Origin: Seonamhaeicola sp. ML3
GTDB taxonomy: Bacteria; Bacteroidota; Bacteroidia; Flavobacteriales; Flavobacteriaceae
DNA: 64,000 nt
Assembly: GCF_023273855.1 (NCBI RefSeq)
Contig: NZ_CP096884.1
Coordinates: 310,001 to 374,000 of the forward strand
Direction of reading: 5' to 3'
Part shown: positions 42,122-50,603 of the stretch, piece by piece
Layout of the letters: every line of letters starts with the position of its first letter
How positions within the stretch are numbered: the first letter of the stretch is position 1
The notes under the pieces: model-generated
What the model was told of the DNA's origin: nothing
The model's input: the letters and a program-made list of their open reading frames with translations, nothing else
The model's database searches: none
Translations under genes and position numbers: made by a program

Positions 42122-43522
42122 ATGAAAGAACAAAAACAAAATATTCTAATCATTGGAGCTGGTCTTTGTGGAGCGTTACTGGCATTACGCTTGGGGCAAC
42201 GTGGTTATAGCGTCTCGGTTTATGAAAAACGCCCCGATTTAAGAACAGTAGATATTAGTGCTGGCCGTTCTATAAATCTAGCGTTTTCAAATAGAGGTGT
42301 AAAAGCCATGAAACTCGTTGGTTTAGGTGAAAAAGTAAAACAGCTTTGCATACCTATGCATGGCCGTATGATTCATGGAAAAAAAGGACAGACCTTCCTT
42401 TCGCCCTACAGCGGTAGAGACCATGAATACATTAATTCGATTTCAAGAGGAGACTTGAATGCTCTACTTTTAGATGAAGCCGAAAAGCATAAGAATGTCA
42501 ACATTTATTTTAATAAAAAATGCAAATCTGTTGACTTTGAAAACACTACGGCAACGTTTAAAGATTACGAATCAAAATCAGAATTTATTGAGGATGCCGA
42601 TATCATTATCGGAACAGATGGTGCTGGCTCAGTGCTTAGGAAAAGTTATTACTTGGGTAAAAAATTTCTGTTTAGTTTTTCTCAAGACTATCTAACCCAT
42701 GGTTATAAAGAGTTGAGTATTCTCCCAAAGCCCAATGGTGGGTTTAAAATTGATAAAAACGCTTTACATATTTGGCCAAGAGGGCGCTTTATGTTAATTG
42801 CCCTTCCCAACCTTGATGGAAGTTTTACCGTTACCTTATTCCTAAGCTATAATGAGGGCACTTATAATTTCAAAAATCTAGATACCGATGACAAGATTCT
42901 GGATTTCTTTAAAAATGAATTCCCCGATGCCTTAGCCAAAATGCCAAATCTACTTGAAGATTTTAAGAACAATCCAACGGCGCCTCTAGGCACCATTAAA
43001 TGTTCGCCGTGGCATTATAAAGGCAACACCTTGTTAATGGGTGATGCTGCTCATGCCATTGTGCCCTTTTACGGTCAAGGGATGAACGCGAGTTTTGAAG
43101 ATGTTGTTGAATTTGACAAGATACTCGATAAAAAATTAGGTGATTGGGAATCTATTTTTAAAGCCTATGAAAAAACTCGAAAAAAAGATACCGACGCCAT
43201 AGCCGATTTAGCTATCGATAATTATTATGAAATGCGAGATCATGTTGCCAACCCCATATTCAAGGAAAAACGTAAACTAGAAATGGCATTGGAAAAAGAA
43301 TTTCCCGAGGATTATGCATCTAAATATGCTTTGGTTACTTTTAATGACGCCATAGGTTATGAAAAAGCTATGCTGAGAGGTAGAGCTCAAGATAAGGCCA
43401 TTTTAAATATGCTATCTCAAGAACACACCGACTTATTTAGTGATTTGAAATCTACTCTAGAAATGGTTAAAAAAGAAACCGAAGCCATACTAACAGAAGA
43501 TAAAATCGCTGGATTAAAATAA
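42122..43522 (+). CDS. kmo: Kynurenine 3-monooxygenase
   Basis: FAD- and NADPH-dependent hydroxylase converting kynurenine to 3-hydroxykynurenine; 466 residues. It has the FAD Rossmann motif GAGLCGALLALRLGQRGYSV (about 11-30), the Kmo-typical ISAGRSINLAFSNRG, ISRGDLNALLLDEA, and the FAD-ribityl motif GDAAHAIVPFYGQGMNASFED. C-terminal hydrophobic and helical segments match the family. Second gene of the kynurenine cluster. A palindromic repeat element lies between it and the SDR gene. Confidence 0.95.
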   Translation: MKEQKQNILIIGAGLCGALLALRLGQRGYSVSVYEKRPDLRTVDISAGRSINLAFSNRGVKAMKLVGLGEKVKQLCIPMHGRMIHGKKGQTFLSPYSGRDHEYINSISRGDLNALLLDEAEKHKNVNIYFNKKCKSVDFENTTATFKDYESKSEFIEDADIIIGTDGAGSVLRKSYYLGKKFLFSFSQDYLTHGYKELSILPKPNGGFKIDKNALHIWPRGRFMLIALPNLDGSFTVTLFLSYNEGTYNFKNLDTDDKILDFFKNEFPDALAKMPNLLEDFKNNPTAPLGTIKCSPWHYKGNTLLMGDAAHAIVPFYGQGMNASFEDVVEFDKILDKKLGDWESIFKAYEKTRKKDTDAIADLAIDNYYEMRDHVANPIFKEKRKLEMALEKEFPEDYASKYALVTFNDAIGYEKAMLRGRAQDKAILNMLSQEHTDLFSDLKSTLEMVKKETEAILTEDKIAGLK

Positions 43523-43578
43523 ACACTATTTGAAACCCTTGGTTTAATAAAAAAGATGATATTCTTTTCAACGTCAGA

Positions 43579-43645
43579 TTGTCATTCCTGCGAAGGCAGG
43601 AATCCATAAGAAAAACTGGATTCCGTAACAAGTACGGAATGACAA
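43579..43645. repeat. Cruciform-type palindromic repeat after kmo
   Basis: Outer stem TTGTCATTCC (43579-43588) with GGAATGACAA (43636-43645). Inner stem GGAATCCA (43599-43606) with TGGATTCC (43617-43624). Two side hairpins: ATTCCTGC-GAAG-GCAGGAAT (43584-43603) and ATTCCGTA-ACAAG-TACGGAAT (43620-43640). This is a complete REP-like unit of 67 bp. Confidence 0.85.
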
Positions 43646-43728
43646 ACAGATTGAAAAAAGTTTACAAAAACTAATGTAACTACAATAGGAATGCAGGTTT
43701 TTAACATCCAACTTGAAAATAAAACAGA

Positions 43729-44511
43729 ATGAACCTTAATTTAAACAATAAAAATGCTCTAGTATGTGGTAGCACGCAAGGCATAGGAAAAGCAACGGCC
43801 ATGTTACTCGCCCAAGAAGGCGTAAATGTTACTCTAGTAGCTAGAAACAGAGAAAAACTAAAAAAAGTTTTAGCAGAACTACCTCAACACAGAAACCATA
43901 ATTATATAGTTGCAGACTTCTCCAATCCAAGGGAATTACAAGAACAGGTTATTAAGTTTATAAATAGCAATCATGGATTCCATATTGTAGTTAATAATAC
44001 TGGCGGACCAAGAAGCGGGGATATTCTAAATGCCAGTTTAGATGAATTCGAAAATGCATTTACCATGCATATTAAATGTAACCATGTGCTGGCACAAGCC
44101 ACGATTCCGTTTATGAAAGACCAAGGTTTTGGACGCATTGTAAATATCATTTCCACTTCGGTTAAAGAACCTATACCAATGCTTGGTGTTAGCAATACCA
44201 TAAGAGGGGCTGTTGGGAACTGGAGCAAAACACTTTCTACCGAAGTTGCTCCATACGGCATAACCGTTAACAATGTGCTTCCTGGCTTTACCGATACAGA
44301 AAGGTTACATGAAATCATAAAAATAAAAGCAACTATTGAAGGAACTAGCCCTGAGGAAATGGCCGAAATCATAAAAAACTATGCCCCAGCCAAACGTTTT
44401 GCAAGTCCAGAAGAAGTTGCCAATGCCGTTGTCTTTTTAGCCAGTGATGCCGCAAGTTATATTAACGGTATAAACATCCCGGTAGATGGCGGTAGAACAA
44501 AATCACTTTAA
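43729..44511 (+). CDS. SDR family oxidoreductase with altered active site
   Basis: 260-residue short-chain dehydrogenase/reductase fold. The cofactor loop is GSTQGIGKA (about 14-22), NNTGGPRSGD replaces the NAG motif, and the C-terminal INGINIPVDGG is present. In place of YxxxK it has SNTIR in MLGVSNTIRGAVGNWSKTL: Ser for Tyr and Arg for Lys. Its reaction is therefore uncertain. It sits between kmo and the 3-hydroxyanthranilate dioxygenase gene and may take part in the pathway downstream of aminomuconate, but no step can be assigned from sequence. Confidence 0.85.
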   Translation: MNLNLNNKNALVCGSTQGIGKATAMLLAQEGVNVTLVARNREKLKKVLAELPQHRNHNYIVADFSNPRELQEQVIKFINSNHGFHIVVNNTGGPRSGDILNASLDEFENAFTMHIKCNHVLAQATIPFMKDQGFGRIVNIISTSVKEPIPMLGVSNTIRGAVGNWSKTLSTEVAPYGITVNNVLPGFTDTERLHEIIKIKATIEGTSPEEMAEIIKNYAPAKRFASPEEVANAVVFLASDAASYINGINIPVDGGRTKSL

Positions 44512-44640
44512 AACCTTCTCCATTGGTGTAATCTTTAGATGTTTTATATCTTTAGTATAAATTAAAAATCATTGTTTCATTACCACTCAAACTTTCAATT
44601 TTGAGTGTTACATAACAAACCGAATTAAGAAAACACTATC

Positions 44641-45132
44641 ATGAGCAAATTAGTATCACCCATAAACTTTAAAGCGTGGATTGAAGAAAACCGTCATCTT
44701 TTAAAACCACCAGTAGGCAATAAAGTTGTTTGGGAAGATGGCGATGTTATAGTCATGGTTGTTGGCGGGCCTAATAGCAGAACAGATTATCATTATAACG
44801 AAACACCAGAATTTTTCTATCAAATAGAAGGCGATATTGTTTTAAAGGTTATTGAAGAAGGTAAGCAAAAAGACATCCACATTAAAGAGGGAGAAATTTT
44901 TCTATTACCCCCAAAAGTGCCGCACTCACCTCAACGTGGTGCTAACACTGTTGGTTTAGTGATAGAATATCCAAGACCCGCTGGTGTAAAAGACAAGCTA
45001 CAATGGTATTCTGAAGACAACGGAAGTTTATTGTACGAAGAAGAATTTACTTTGTCTAATATTGAAACCGATTTACCAGCAATTTTTGATAGATACAACT
45101 CCAAAATAAAGAAAGACGCTAAACGCAAGTGA
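44641..45132 (+). CDS. nbaC: 3-hydroxyanthranilate 3,4-dioxygenase
   Basis: Opens the ring of 3-hydroxyanthranilate to 2-amino-3-carboxymuconate semialdehyde; cupin fold, non-heme iron. The iron ligands His51, Glu57 and His95 ([11 protein letters not shown] and KVPHSPQR) are present, as are substrate Arg47 and Arg99. At 163 residues it is slightly short. The C-terminal rubredoxin-like Cys site of many bacterial homologs is absent: [13 protein letters not shown] stands where WYCEEC would be, and the protein has no Cys. Cytosolic. Followed by the decarboxylase gene that acts on its product. Confidence 0.94.
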   Translation: MSKLVSPINFKAWIEENRHLLKPPVGNKVVWEDGDVIVMVVGGPNSRTDYHYNETPEFFYQIEGDIVLKVIEEGKQKDIHIKEGEIFLLPPKVPHSPQRGANTVGLVIEYPRPAGVKDKLQWYSEDNGSLLYEEEFTLSNIETDLPAIFDRYNSKIKKDAKRK

Positions 45133-45245
45133 TTTTTTGTTGTATTCAAAAAGTTGAGATGAACTTTTAGTATTAAGGATTTTAACTAAAAGAAAGTAAG
45201 ACGACGTGATTAATGTCTTAAACAAATAGGTTACAATACATCGAT

Positions 45246-46331
45246 ATGGAAAAGCGTAAACTTAGAATAAATGGCCACTCCCACTTGCTCCCCTACCCTG
45301 AGGAGATTCCTGAGTTTATGCGCGAAAAAGGGATTTTTTGGGTGGACAAGGACCGAAAGTTCATGTTACAAAAAGGATGGAAACGTCCCGTTACAGATTC
45401 TAGCTTCTTTTTAAACGAAAAGCTGGAATGGATGGAACGCAACCAGATAGACCATGCTGTTGTTCTTAATCTGTCGCAATTATACGGTAACGGTTTACGT
45501 GTCGAGGAAATGAAAAAAGCCCTGCGCTTTCAAAATGATTTTAACGCTAGGATTCAGCATCAACACCCTAACAAATTTACTTGTGGATTTGTGGTTCACC
45601 CCGGATTTATAAGAAGTGCTTGCTGGGAAATAGAGCGCTGTGTGGAAGAACACGGTCTACAATTACTATGTCTTCCCACGCATTACATGGATACAATTGG
45701 TACTTGGCGGTGTATATACGACGAGGAAAACGAACCACTTTTTGAGTTGGCAAACGCCTATAACCTAGCAGTTGAAATTCATCCTTACGATGGTGAAAAA
45801 TTTATTAAACTGGAAAATACCTCATGGCGATTCCATTTAATTTGGATGTTGGCCCAATGTGCCGATGCCTATCACTTTTTAACCTTAAACGGCTACCAAG
45901 AAAAATACCCCAACATGAGAACCTGTTTTGCTCATGGCGGACAATTAGCCCAAATTAATCTGGGACGGCGCATTCAAGGCTTTGATGGCAGACCCGATTT
46001 GTTTGAAGGTAAGCACCATCCAAGAAAAGCTGTTGGCCATAAAAATATTTTCTTCGATACTCTAGTACACGATACAGGTGGTCTTGAACTCCTCATCAGA
46101 AATCATGGTTCAAAACAGGTCATTATGGGGTTAGATGACCCCTATCCACTTGGTGAAATGGAAAGTGAACCTCAATCATCTTACCCTGGGAAACTCCTAG
46201 ACCTAGCCATGAATCGAAACATTATCAACCAAAGCGAATACAATGCTATCTGGGAGGATAATGTTATACAATGGCTCTGCGGTGAAGACATGGCATACAA
46301 ACAAAAATTAGTGGATAGAATTCTAAGCTAA
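45246..46331 (+). CDS. 2-amino-3-carboxymuconate-6-semialdehyde decarboxylase-like amidohydrolase
   Basis: A 361-residue amidohydrolase-2 family enzyme. The metal-binding pattern fits ACMS decarboxylase: HSHLLPYP at the start (two His), VEIHPYDGE in the middle (about 175-183), FAHGGQLAQINLGRR (about 231-245) and MGLDDPYPLGEMES (Asp, about 294-307). It follows the 3-hydroxyanthranilate dioxygenase gene, so removing CO2 from its ring-opening product is the natural job. That diverts flux away from quinolinate and NAD toward catabolism. Specificity is inferred from context. Confidence 0.88.
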   Translation: MEKRKLRINGHSHLLPYPEEIPEFMREKGIFWVDKDRKFMLQKGWKRPVTDSSFFLNEKLEWMERNQIDHAVVLNLSQLYGNGLRVEEMKKALRFQNDFNARIQHQHPNKFTCGFVVHPGFIRSACWEIERCVEEHGLQLLCLPTHYMDTIGTWRCIYDEENEPLFELANAYNLAVEIHPYDGEKFIKLENTSWRFHLIWMLAQCADAYHFLTLNGYQEKYPNMRTCFAHGGQLAQINLGRRIQGFDGRPDLFEGKHHPRKAVGHKNIFFDTLVHDTGGLELLIRNHGSKQVIMGLDDPYPLGEMESEPQSSYPGKLLDLAMNRNIINQSEYNAIWEDNVIQWLCGEDMAYKQKLVDRILS

Positions 46332-46370
46332 TACACTGAATATAAGCAAAAACTAATCAAGTCTATCTAG

Positions 46371-49232
46371 TTAGTTTTTCACTTCTTCTTTTAATTCTGG
46401 TAATAATTTGGCAATCAAACTTGGGTCTTCAATATATTTCTTAGCAACACGATTAACTAACTTTGTTGTTATATTATCTAAATTCTCTTCATAACCATCA
46501 ATGCCATCATCGAATGTCTTTTTCCAATAGACCTTATTGTACATATGGTTGAGCCAAAAGCTATTGGTTTCCAGACCTTTCTTTCTATTAAGCACCCAAT
46601 TTTTCTTCACGCCCTCTACTTCTTTTTTAGATACGCCTTTTTTAATAAGCTCCTGTAAAACAGCTAAACTCTCATTTTCAAGGCTTTCCACATTGTCCGG
46701 AGCACAAGAAAAAGTAATACTACCAGTGTATCTGGAATAAGGACGACCAATATGTCTTAAACCAGCGCTTACCGAGTAAACACCGCCCTTTTCTTCTCGA
46801 ATCTTATCTCGAAGATGAGTTTGAAATATATTTCCGAATATATTTAATGCCTTATCCTCATTTTTAATGTGCTTTGCTTCTTTTAAAAACTCTATTTTTA
46901 GAGTTGCCTTATCCTCCAGTCCTTTACGCACCTCTACACGCTCACCAGAAAGTATATTTTTAAAAGTAGTTAGCTTATAGTTCTCACGTTCCTCTGTACT
47001 GGGTAAGGAAGCAATATATTTTTCAACAAAATCTTTTAAAATATCCTCATCAAAATCACCAACAAAGAAGAAATTAAAATCACCAGCATTTTCAAATCGC
47101 TTGGTATAGGTTTTGTATAAATCTTTATAAGGTACAGAGTCTAGCAACTTCTCCATATTATCACCTTCGTTGATATCAAAATACCTTGGATTATCTTTGT
47201 TTTTCAACTTGCTAATGGCACTAGAAAACTCGTTTCTAGGGCTTAATTTTCTATTTTTTAGTACCGCTTTTATTTTATCTACGTAATTTAAATACATGGT
47301 TTCATCATAATTAACCTCTGTAAAAACTAGGTAGATGAGTTTAAATAGCGTTTCTAAATCTTCAACCCTTCCGCCACCTCTTAAGCCTTCTTCATAAGAA
47401 GATACAAATGGAGAAACGTTTACCATTTTACCATCCAAAACCCGTTTTAACTCATGGGGCTTATATCCACCAATACCACAAACGTTAACAATTTCCATGT
47501 GTCCTACCCGTTTAATTTCTTCGTCATTTAGTAACGAAGTTCCGCCGTAGCTAAAGGCTTTAAAGCTTATTTTTTCTTTATCGAAATCTGTTTTTTTATA
47601 AAATACCTTAGCACCATTGCTAAGCTCAATTTTTTTAATACCATGAGCCCCATCTTCCTCATGAACAATCTGACCTTTTGGTCTGATTTCTTTTAAAAGT
47701 TCATTTTTAAGTATTTTAGGTATATAAGGTGTTAAGGTAGAATCCTTTTCTGCAGTACTTAACACGCTGAGTAGAGCCTCATTAGTAGGAAGAACAAAAC
47801 CTTCTTTTTCTGGAGCCGTTACTATTAAAGCTCTGTTGTCTTTATGGTAATAGGTATTAAACAACGTTTCAATATCTTTAACTGTTATTTCAGGAATTAT
47901 TGCTTTATCAAAAGCATATTTCCAATCTTTGGAATAAAGTACCCAATCTCCAGAAAACTCTTGTTCTAAAAGCCTTAAATAACTACCAGAATACCAATCA
48001 TCTTTACTTTCTATAAAAGATTCATTACTGGCCAACATATCCTTTTTTATATCGCTTAGCTCTTCTTCACTAAAACCAAAACGTTTGATACGCTCTAGCT
48101 CTAAAACCATGTGTTTAAGTGTCTTTTCAATTTCAGATTCCTTTGCAGAGGCACCAATAGAAAAATTATAGTGATATTTACTTAAAGTGGATGAAATGCC
48201 CACACCGGCACCGATAAAAGGTGGTTGTTCACTATTAGAAAGCTCATCCAGCCTTCTATTAATTATTCTTTGCATTATACTTTTTACAATACCTTCTTTT
48301 CTATGCTTCATTAAGGTATTCTGTCTCCTTTTTGGGTATTTATCAAAAAAGCGCAGTCGAATAGAAGTCAAGGTCTTTTCTTTATCGGTGATAACCTTTA
48401 CACGTGTTTTATTGTAATAAGGTACCGTATCGAAAGTCTTGAGTTGTTTTTCATTAACAGGGTTCGTCAATGCAGAAAAGTGTGTCTTTATTTTATCTTC
48501 GACATAAGCGGCATCTATATCTCCGGCAACTACAATTCCCATTAAGTTGGGGCGGTACCATTCTGTATAATATCTTCTTAACTCATCGTAAATAAAGGTT
48601 TCAATATTTTCAACCTGTTTATCAAGTTCAAAAAACTCCAATTGTCTCATTCCCTTATACAAAAAGCTACGTATCTCATCACCTACGCGTTGACCACTAC
48701 CTCGCATTCCCCTTAATTCTTCTACAATAACAGGCCTTTCATCATCTATTGCATCATCCTTTAACAACATATTATGTGCCCAATCTTCTAAAATTTGAAA
48801 TGCCTTATCTACTTGTTTTAAGTTTTTAGTGGGTACTTTTAACTTGTAAACCGTTTGATTCTGCCCTGTACTGGCATTTAGGTCCATCCCGAACTTAACA
48901 CCTATACTCTCTAAATATTTAATGAGTTTATCTTTTTTGAAGTTCTTGGTTCCATTAAAGCCCATATGCTCTAACAGATGTGCTAGCCCGTGTTGTTTTT
49001 CATCCTCTTGCAGAAAACCAGCCTTAACAATTAACCGAATGTAAACGGTCTCTTTTGGTCTATCGTTTTCTTTTATAAAGTATTTTAATCCGTTGGGAAG
49101 TTGCCCTCTTAAGGCAGTGGTGTCTTTAGGGATTTCACTTTCTAAGTTGTAGGTTGTTATGGCTTTATTAGTTTCTTGGGCGCTTAAAAGCATAGATATG
49201 CTTAAAAAGCAGAACGCTAAGAAGTGTTTCAT
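46371..49232 (-). CDS. M16 family (insulinase-like) zinc peptidase
   Basis: A 953-residue exported double-domain peptidase; its signal peptide ends near SMLLSAQ (about 18). The first M16 domain has the HxxEH zinc motif H85-LLE-H89 (GLAHLLEHMGFNGT), with the second Glu in the VIVEELRGM region. The second domain (about 520-950) has no HxxEH and is the inactive, structural half. Probably periplasmic, with unknown peptide substrates. Convergent with the decarboxylase gene, 39 bp apart, no terminator seen. Confidence 0.93.
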   Translation of the reverse strand: MKHFLAFCFLSISMLLSAQETNKAITTYNLESEIPKDTTALRGQLPNGLKYFIKENDRPKETVYIRLIVKAGFLQEDEKQHGLAHLLEHMGFNGTKNFKKDKLIKYLESIGVKFGMDLNASTGQNQTVYKLKVPTKNLKQVDKAFQILEDWAHNMLLKDDAIDDERPVIVEELRGMRGSGQRVGDEIRSFLYKGMRQLEFFELDKQVENIETFIYDELRRYYTEWYRPNLMGIVVAGDIDAAYVEDKIKTHFSALTNPVNEKQLKTFDTVPYYNKTRVKVITDKEKTLTSIRLRFFDKYPKRRQNTLMKHRKEGIVKSIMQRIINRRLDELSNSEQPPFIGAGVGISSTLSKYHYNFSIGASAKESEIEKTLKHMVLELERIKRFGFSEEELSDIKKDMLASNESFIESKDDWYSGSYLRLLEQEFSGDWVLYSKDWKYAFDKAIIPEITVKDIETLFNTYYHKDNRALIVTAPEKEGFVLPTNEALLSVLSTAEKDSTLTPYIPKILKNELLKEIRPKGQIVHEEDGAHGIKKIELSNGAKVFYKKTDFDKEKISFKAFSYGGTSLLNDEEIKRVGHMEIVNVCGIGGYKPHELKRVLDGKMVNVSPFVSSYEEGLRGGGRVEDLETLFKLIYLVFTEVNYDETMYLNYVDKIKAVLKNRKLSPRNEFSSAISKLKNKDNPRYFDINEGDNMEKLLDSVPYKDLYKTYTKRFENAGDFNFFFVGDFDEDILKDFVEKYIASLPSTEERENYKLTTFKNILSGERVEVRKGLEDKATLKIEFLKEAKHIKNEDKALNIFGNIFQTHLRDKIREEKGGVYSVSAGLRHIGRPYSRYTGSITFSCAPDNVESLENESLAVLQELIKKGVSKKEVEGVKKNWVLNRKKGLETNSFWLNHMYNKVYWKKTFDDGIDGYEENLDNITTKLVNRVAKKYIEDPSLIAKLLPELKEEVKN

Positions 49233-49452
49233 AAGTAGATTATTGTGTTTTTTAAGGTTTACAAGTTAGTGTTTGTTTTGTAATAAAAGTTACATGTTTA
49301 GTTCTTTTTTTATTTTTTAAAATAACCCCTTCCTATTGTTATTTACAAAGTGATTTACGCCTCAAAGAAATCTATAAAAGATTATTCTACATATCAATGT
49401 CTTACAAACTGCATTATAGCCTTATAAATTGCAAATACTTTATAAAATTTGG

Positions 49453-49460
49453 TAATTTTG
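49453..49460 (+). promoter_or_regulatory. -7 box before the O-methyltransferase gene
   Basis: TAATTTTG, a TAnnTTTG match, with a TTG (49429-49431) 21 bp upstream as a possible -33 element and the ATG 20 bp downstream. Confidence 0.55.
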
Positions 49461-49479
49461 AGGACCTTATTAAAATTTC

Positions 49480-50124
49480 ATGCATTTTATCCCAGAAGAA
49501 TTAGACGATTATGTAGTAGCACATTCTGAAAGCGAACCAGAATTACTGCAACAGCTAAATAGGGAAACCTACCAGAAAATATTACAACCCCGGATGCTTA
49601 GCGGACATTACCAAGGGCGTGTTTTAAGTATGATTTCTAAATTAGTAAACCCAAAAACCATTTTGGAAATTGGTACCTACACCGGTTACTCAGCTTTATG
49701 TTTAGCAGAGGGCATGCAACAAAATGGCACTTTACATACTATAGATGTTAATGAGGAACTTTATGATTTTCAAAGGGCTTATTTTAACAAATCGGGGTAT
49801 GGTAATCAAATAGTTCAACACTTGGGAAATGCCTTAGATATCATTCCTGAAATAAATACCGCTTTTGACCTTATTTTTATAGATGCCGATAAAACCAATT
49901 ACCCAAACTACTTTAACGTGATTATCGACAAACTAAACCCGGGAGGGATTATACTATCGGATAATGTATTGTGGAGCGGTAAAATTATTGAAGATTTAAA
50001 ATCCGATGATTCTGATACCAGAGCACTACTTGAGTATAACAAAATGCTAAAAGAAGATCATCGCATTGAAACGGTTATACTACCAATAAGAGATGGGTTA
50101 ACAATAAGCAGGAAAATAGGTTAA
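49480..50124 (+). CDS. O-methyltransferase (class I, COMT-like)
   Basis: 214-residue SAM-dependent O-methyltransferase of the caffeoyl-CoA/catechol type. Motif I is ILEIGTYTGYSALCLAEGM (about 64-82), then TIDVNEELYDFQRAY and the metal-site Asp in FIDADKTNYPNYF (about 133-145), followed by ILSDNVLWSGKI. Probably uses a divalent metal; acceptor unknown. Cytosolic. Convergent with tatA. Confidence 0.93.
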   Translation: MHFIPEELDDYVVAHSESEPELLQQLNRETYQKILQPRMLSGHYQGRVLSMISKLVNPKTILEIGTYTGYSALCLAEGMQQNGTLHTIDVNEELYDFQRAYFNKSGYGNQIVQHLGNALDIIPEINTAFDLIFIDADKTNYPNYFNVIIDKLNPGGIILSDNVLWSGKIIEDLKSDDSDTRALLEYNKMLKEDHRIETVILPIRDGLTISRKIG

Positions 50125-50193
50125 AGGATTGAAAATACTCAATCTAAAAAAGATGAGATACTGTCTCTAAGATTATGGAAAGTTGTGATTTAA

Positions 50194-50496
50194 CTAGAAC
50201 CTACGCTTTACAGAGCCTGTGAAGTCATCGATATCGTCTTTTACCTTATCGATTTCTTTCTTAACATCTTTCGTAATACTGGTGTCGATACCATGATTTT
50301 CGGCACTCTTGGTAATTTCATGCTTAATATCGTTGGTGGCATCTTTAAGAGTTCGCATACCTTTACCCAAACCTCTGGCAATTTCAGGTAATTTATCGGC
50401 ACCAAAAACCATAATGGCGATAAACAAAATGAAGGCAATCTCTGCGCCGCTGATAAACAAAAATGTAGGCTTATAAATCACGTTACAAAAGTACAT
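50194..50496 (-). CDS. tatA: Twin-arginine translocase subunit TatA/TatE
   Basis: 100-residue membrane component of the Tat system that exports folded proteins. One short transmembrane helix (about 12-31) is followed by the FGADKLPEIARGLGKGMRTLKDATNDIKHEI amphipathic helix and a charged tail; the FG hinge is intact. TatC is not in the window. The M1 peptidase gene lies upstream on the same strand, separated by a terminator. Confidence 0.93.
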   Translation of the reverse strand: MYFCNVIYKPTFLFISGAEIAFILFIAIMVFGADKLPEIARGLGKGMRTLKDATNDIKHEITKSAENHGIDTSITKDVKKEIDKVKDDIDDFTGSVKRRF

Positions 50497-50573
50497 TAAA
50501 TTTTAAACGAAAAAAACTAATGCTCTATTGAATTTGCTTAGGATACATGTAATTGTCAAAAGCATAATTCACA

Positions 50574-50600
50574 AAAAAACCGACTTTAAAAGTCGGTTTT
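50574..50600 (-). terminator. Terminator after the M1 peptidase gene
   Basis: AAAACCGACTTT and AAAGTCGGTTTT pair closely; read on the minus strand the hairpin is followed by a T-run. It separates the M1 gene from tatA. Confidence 0.9.
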
Positions 50601-50603
50601 ATA

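Noticed and set aside
46371-49232. A broken second active site in the M16 peptidase
   Set aside because: The second half of two-domain M16 peptidases is normally inactive, so the absent HxxEH there is expected.
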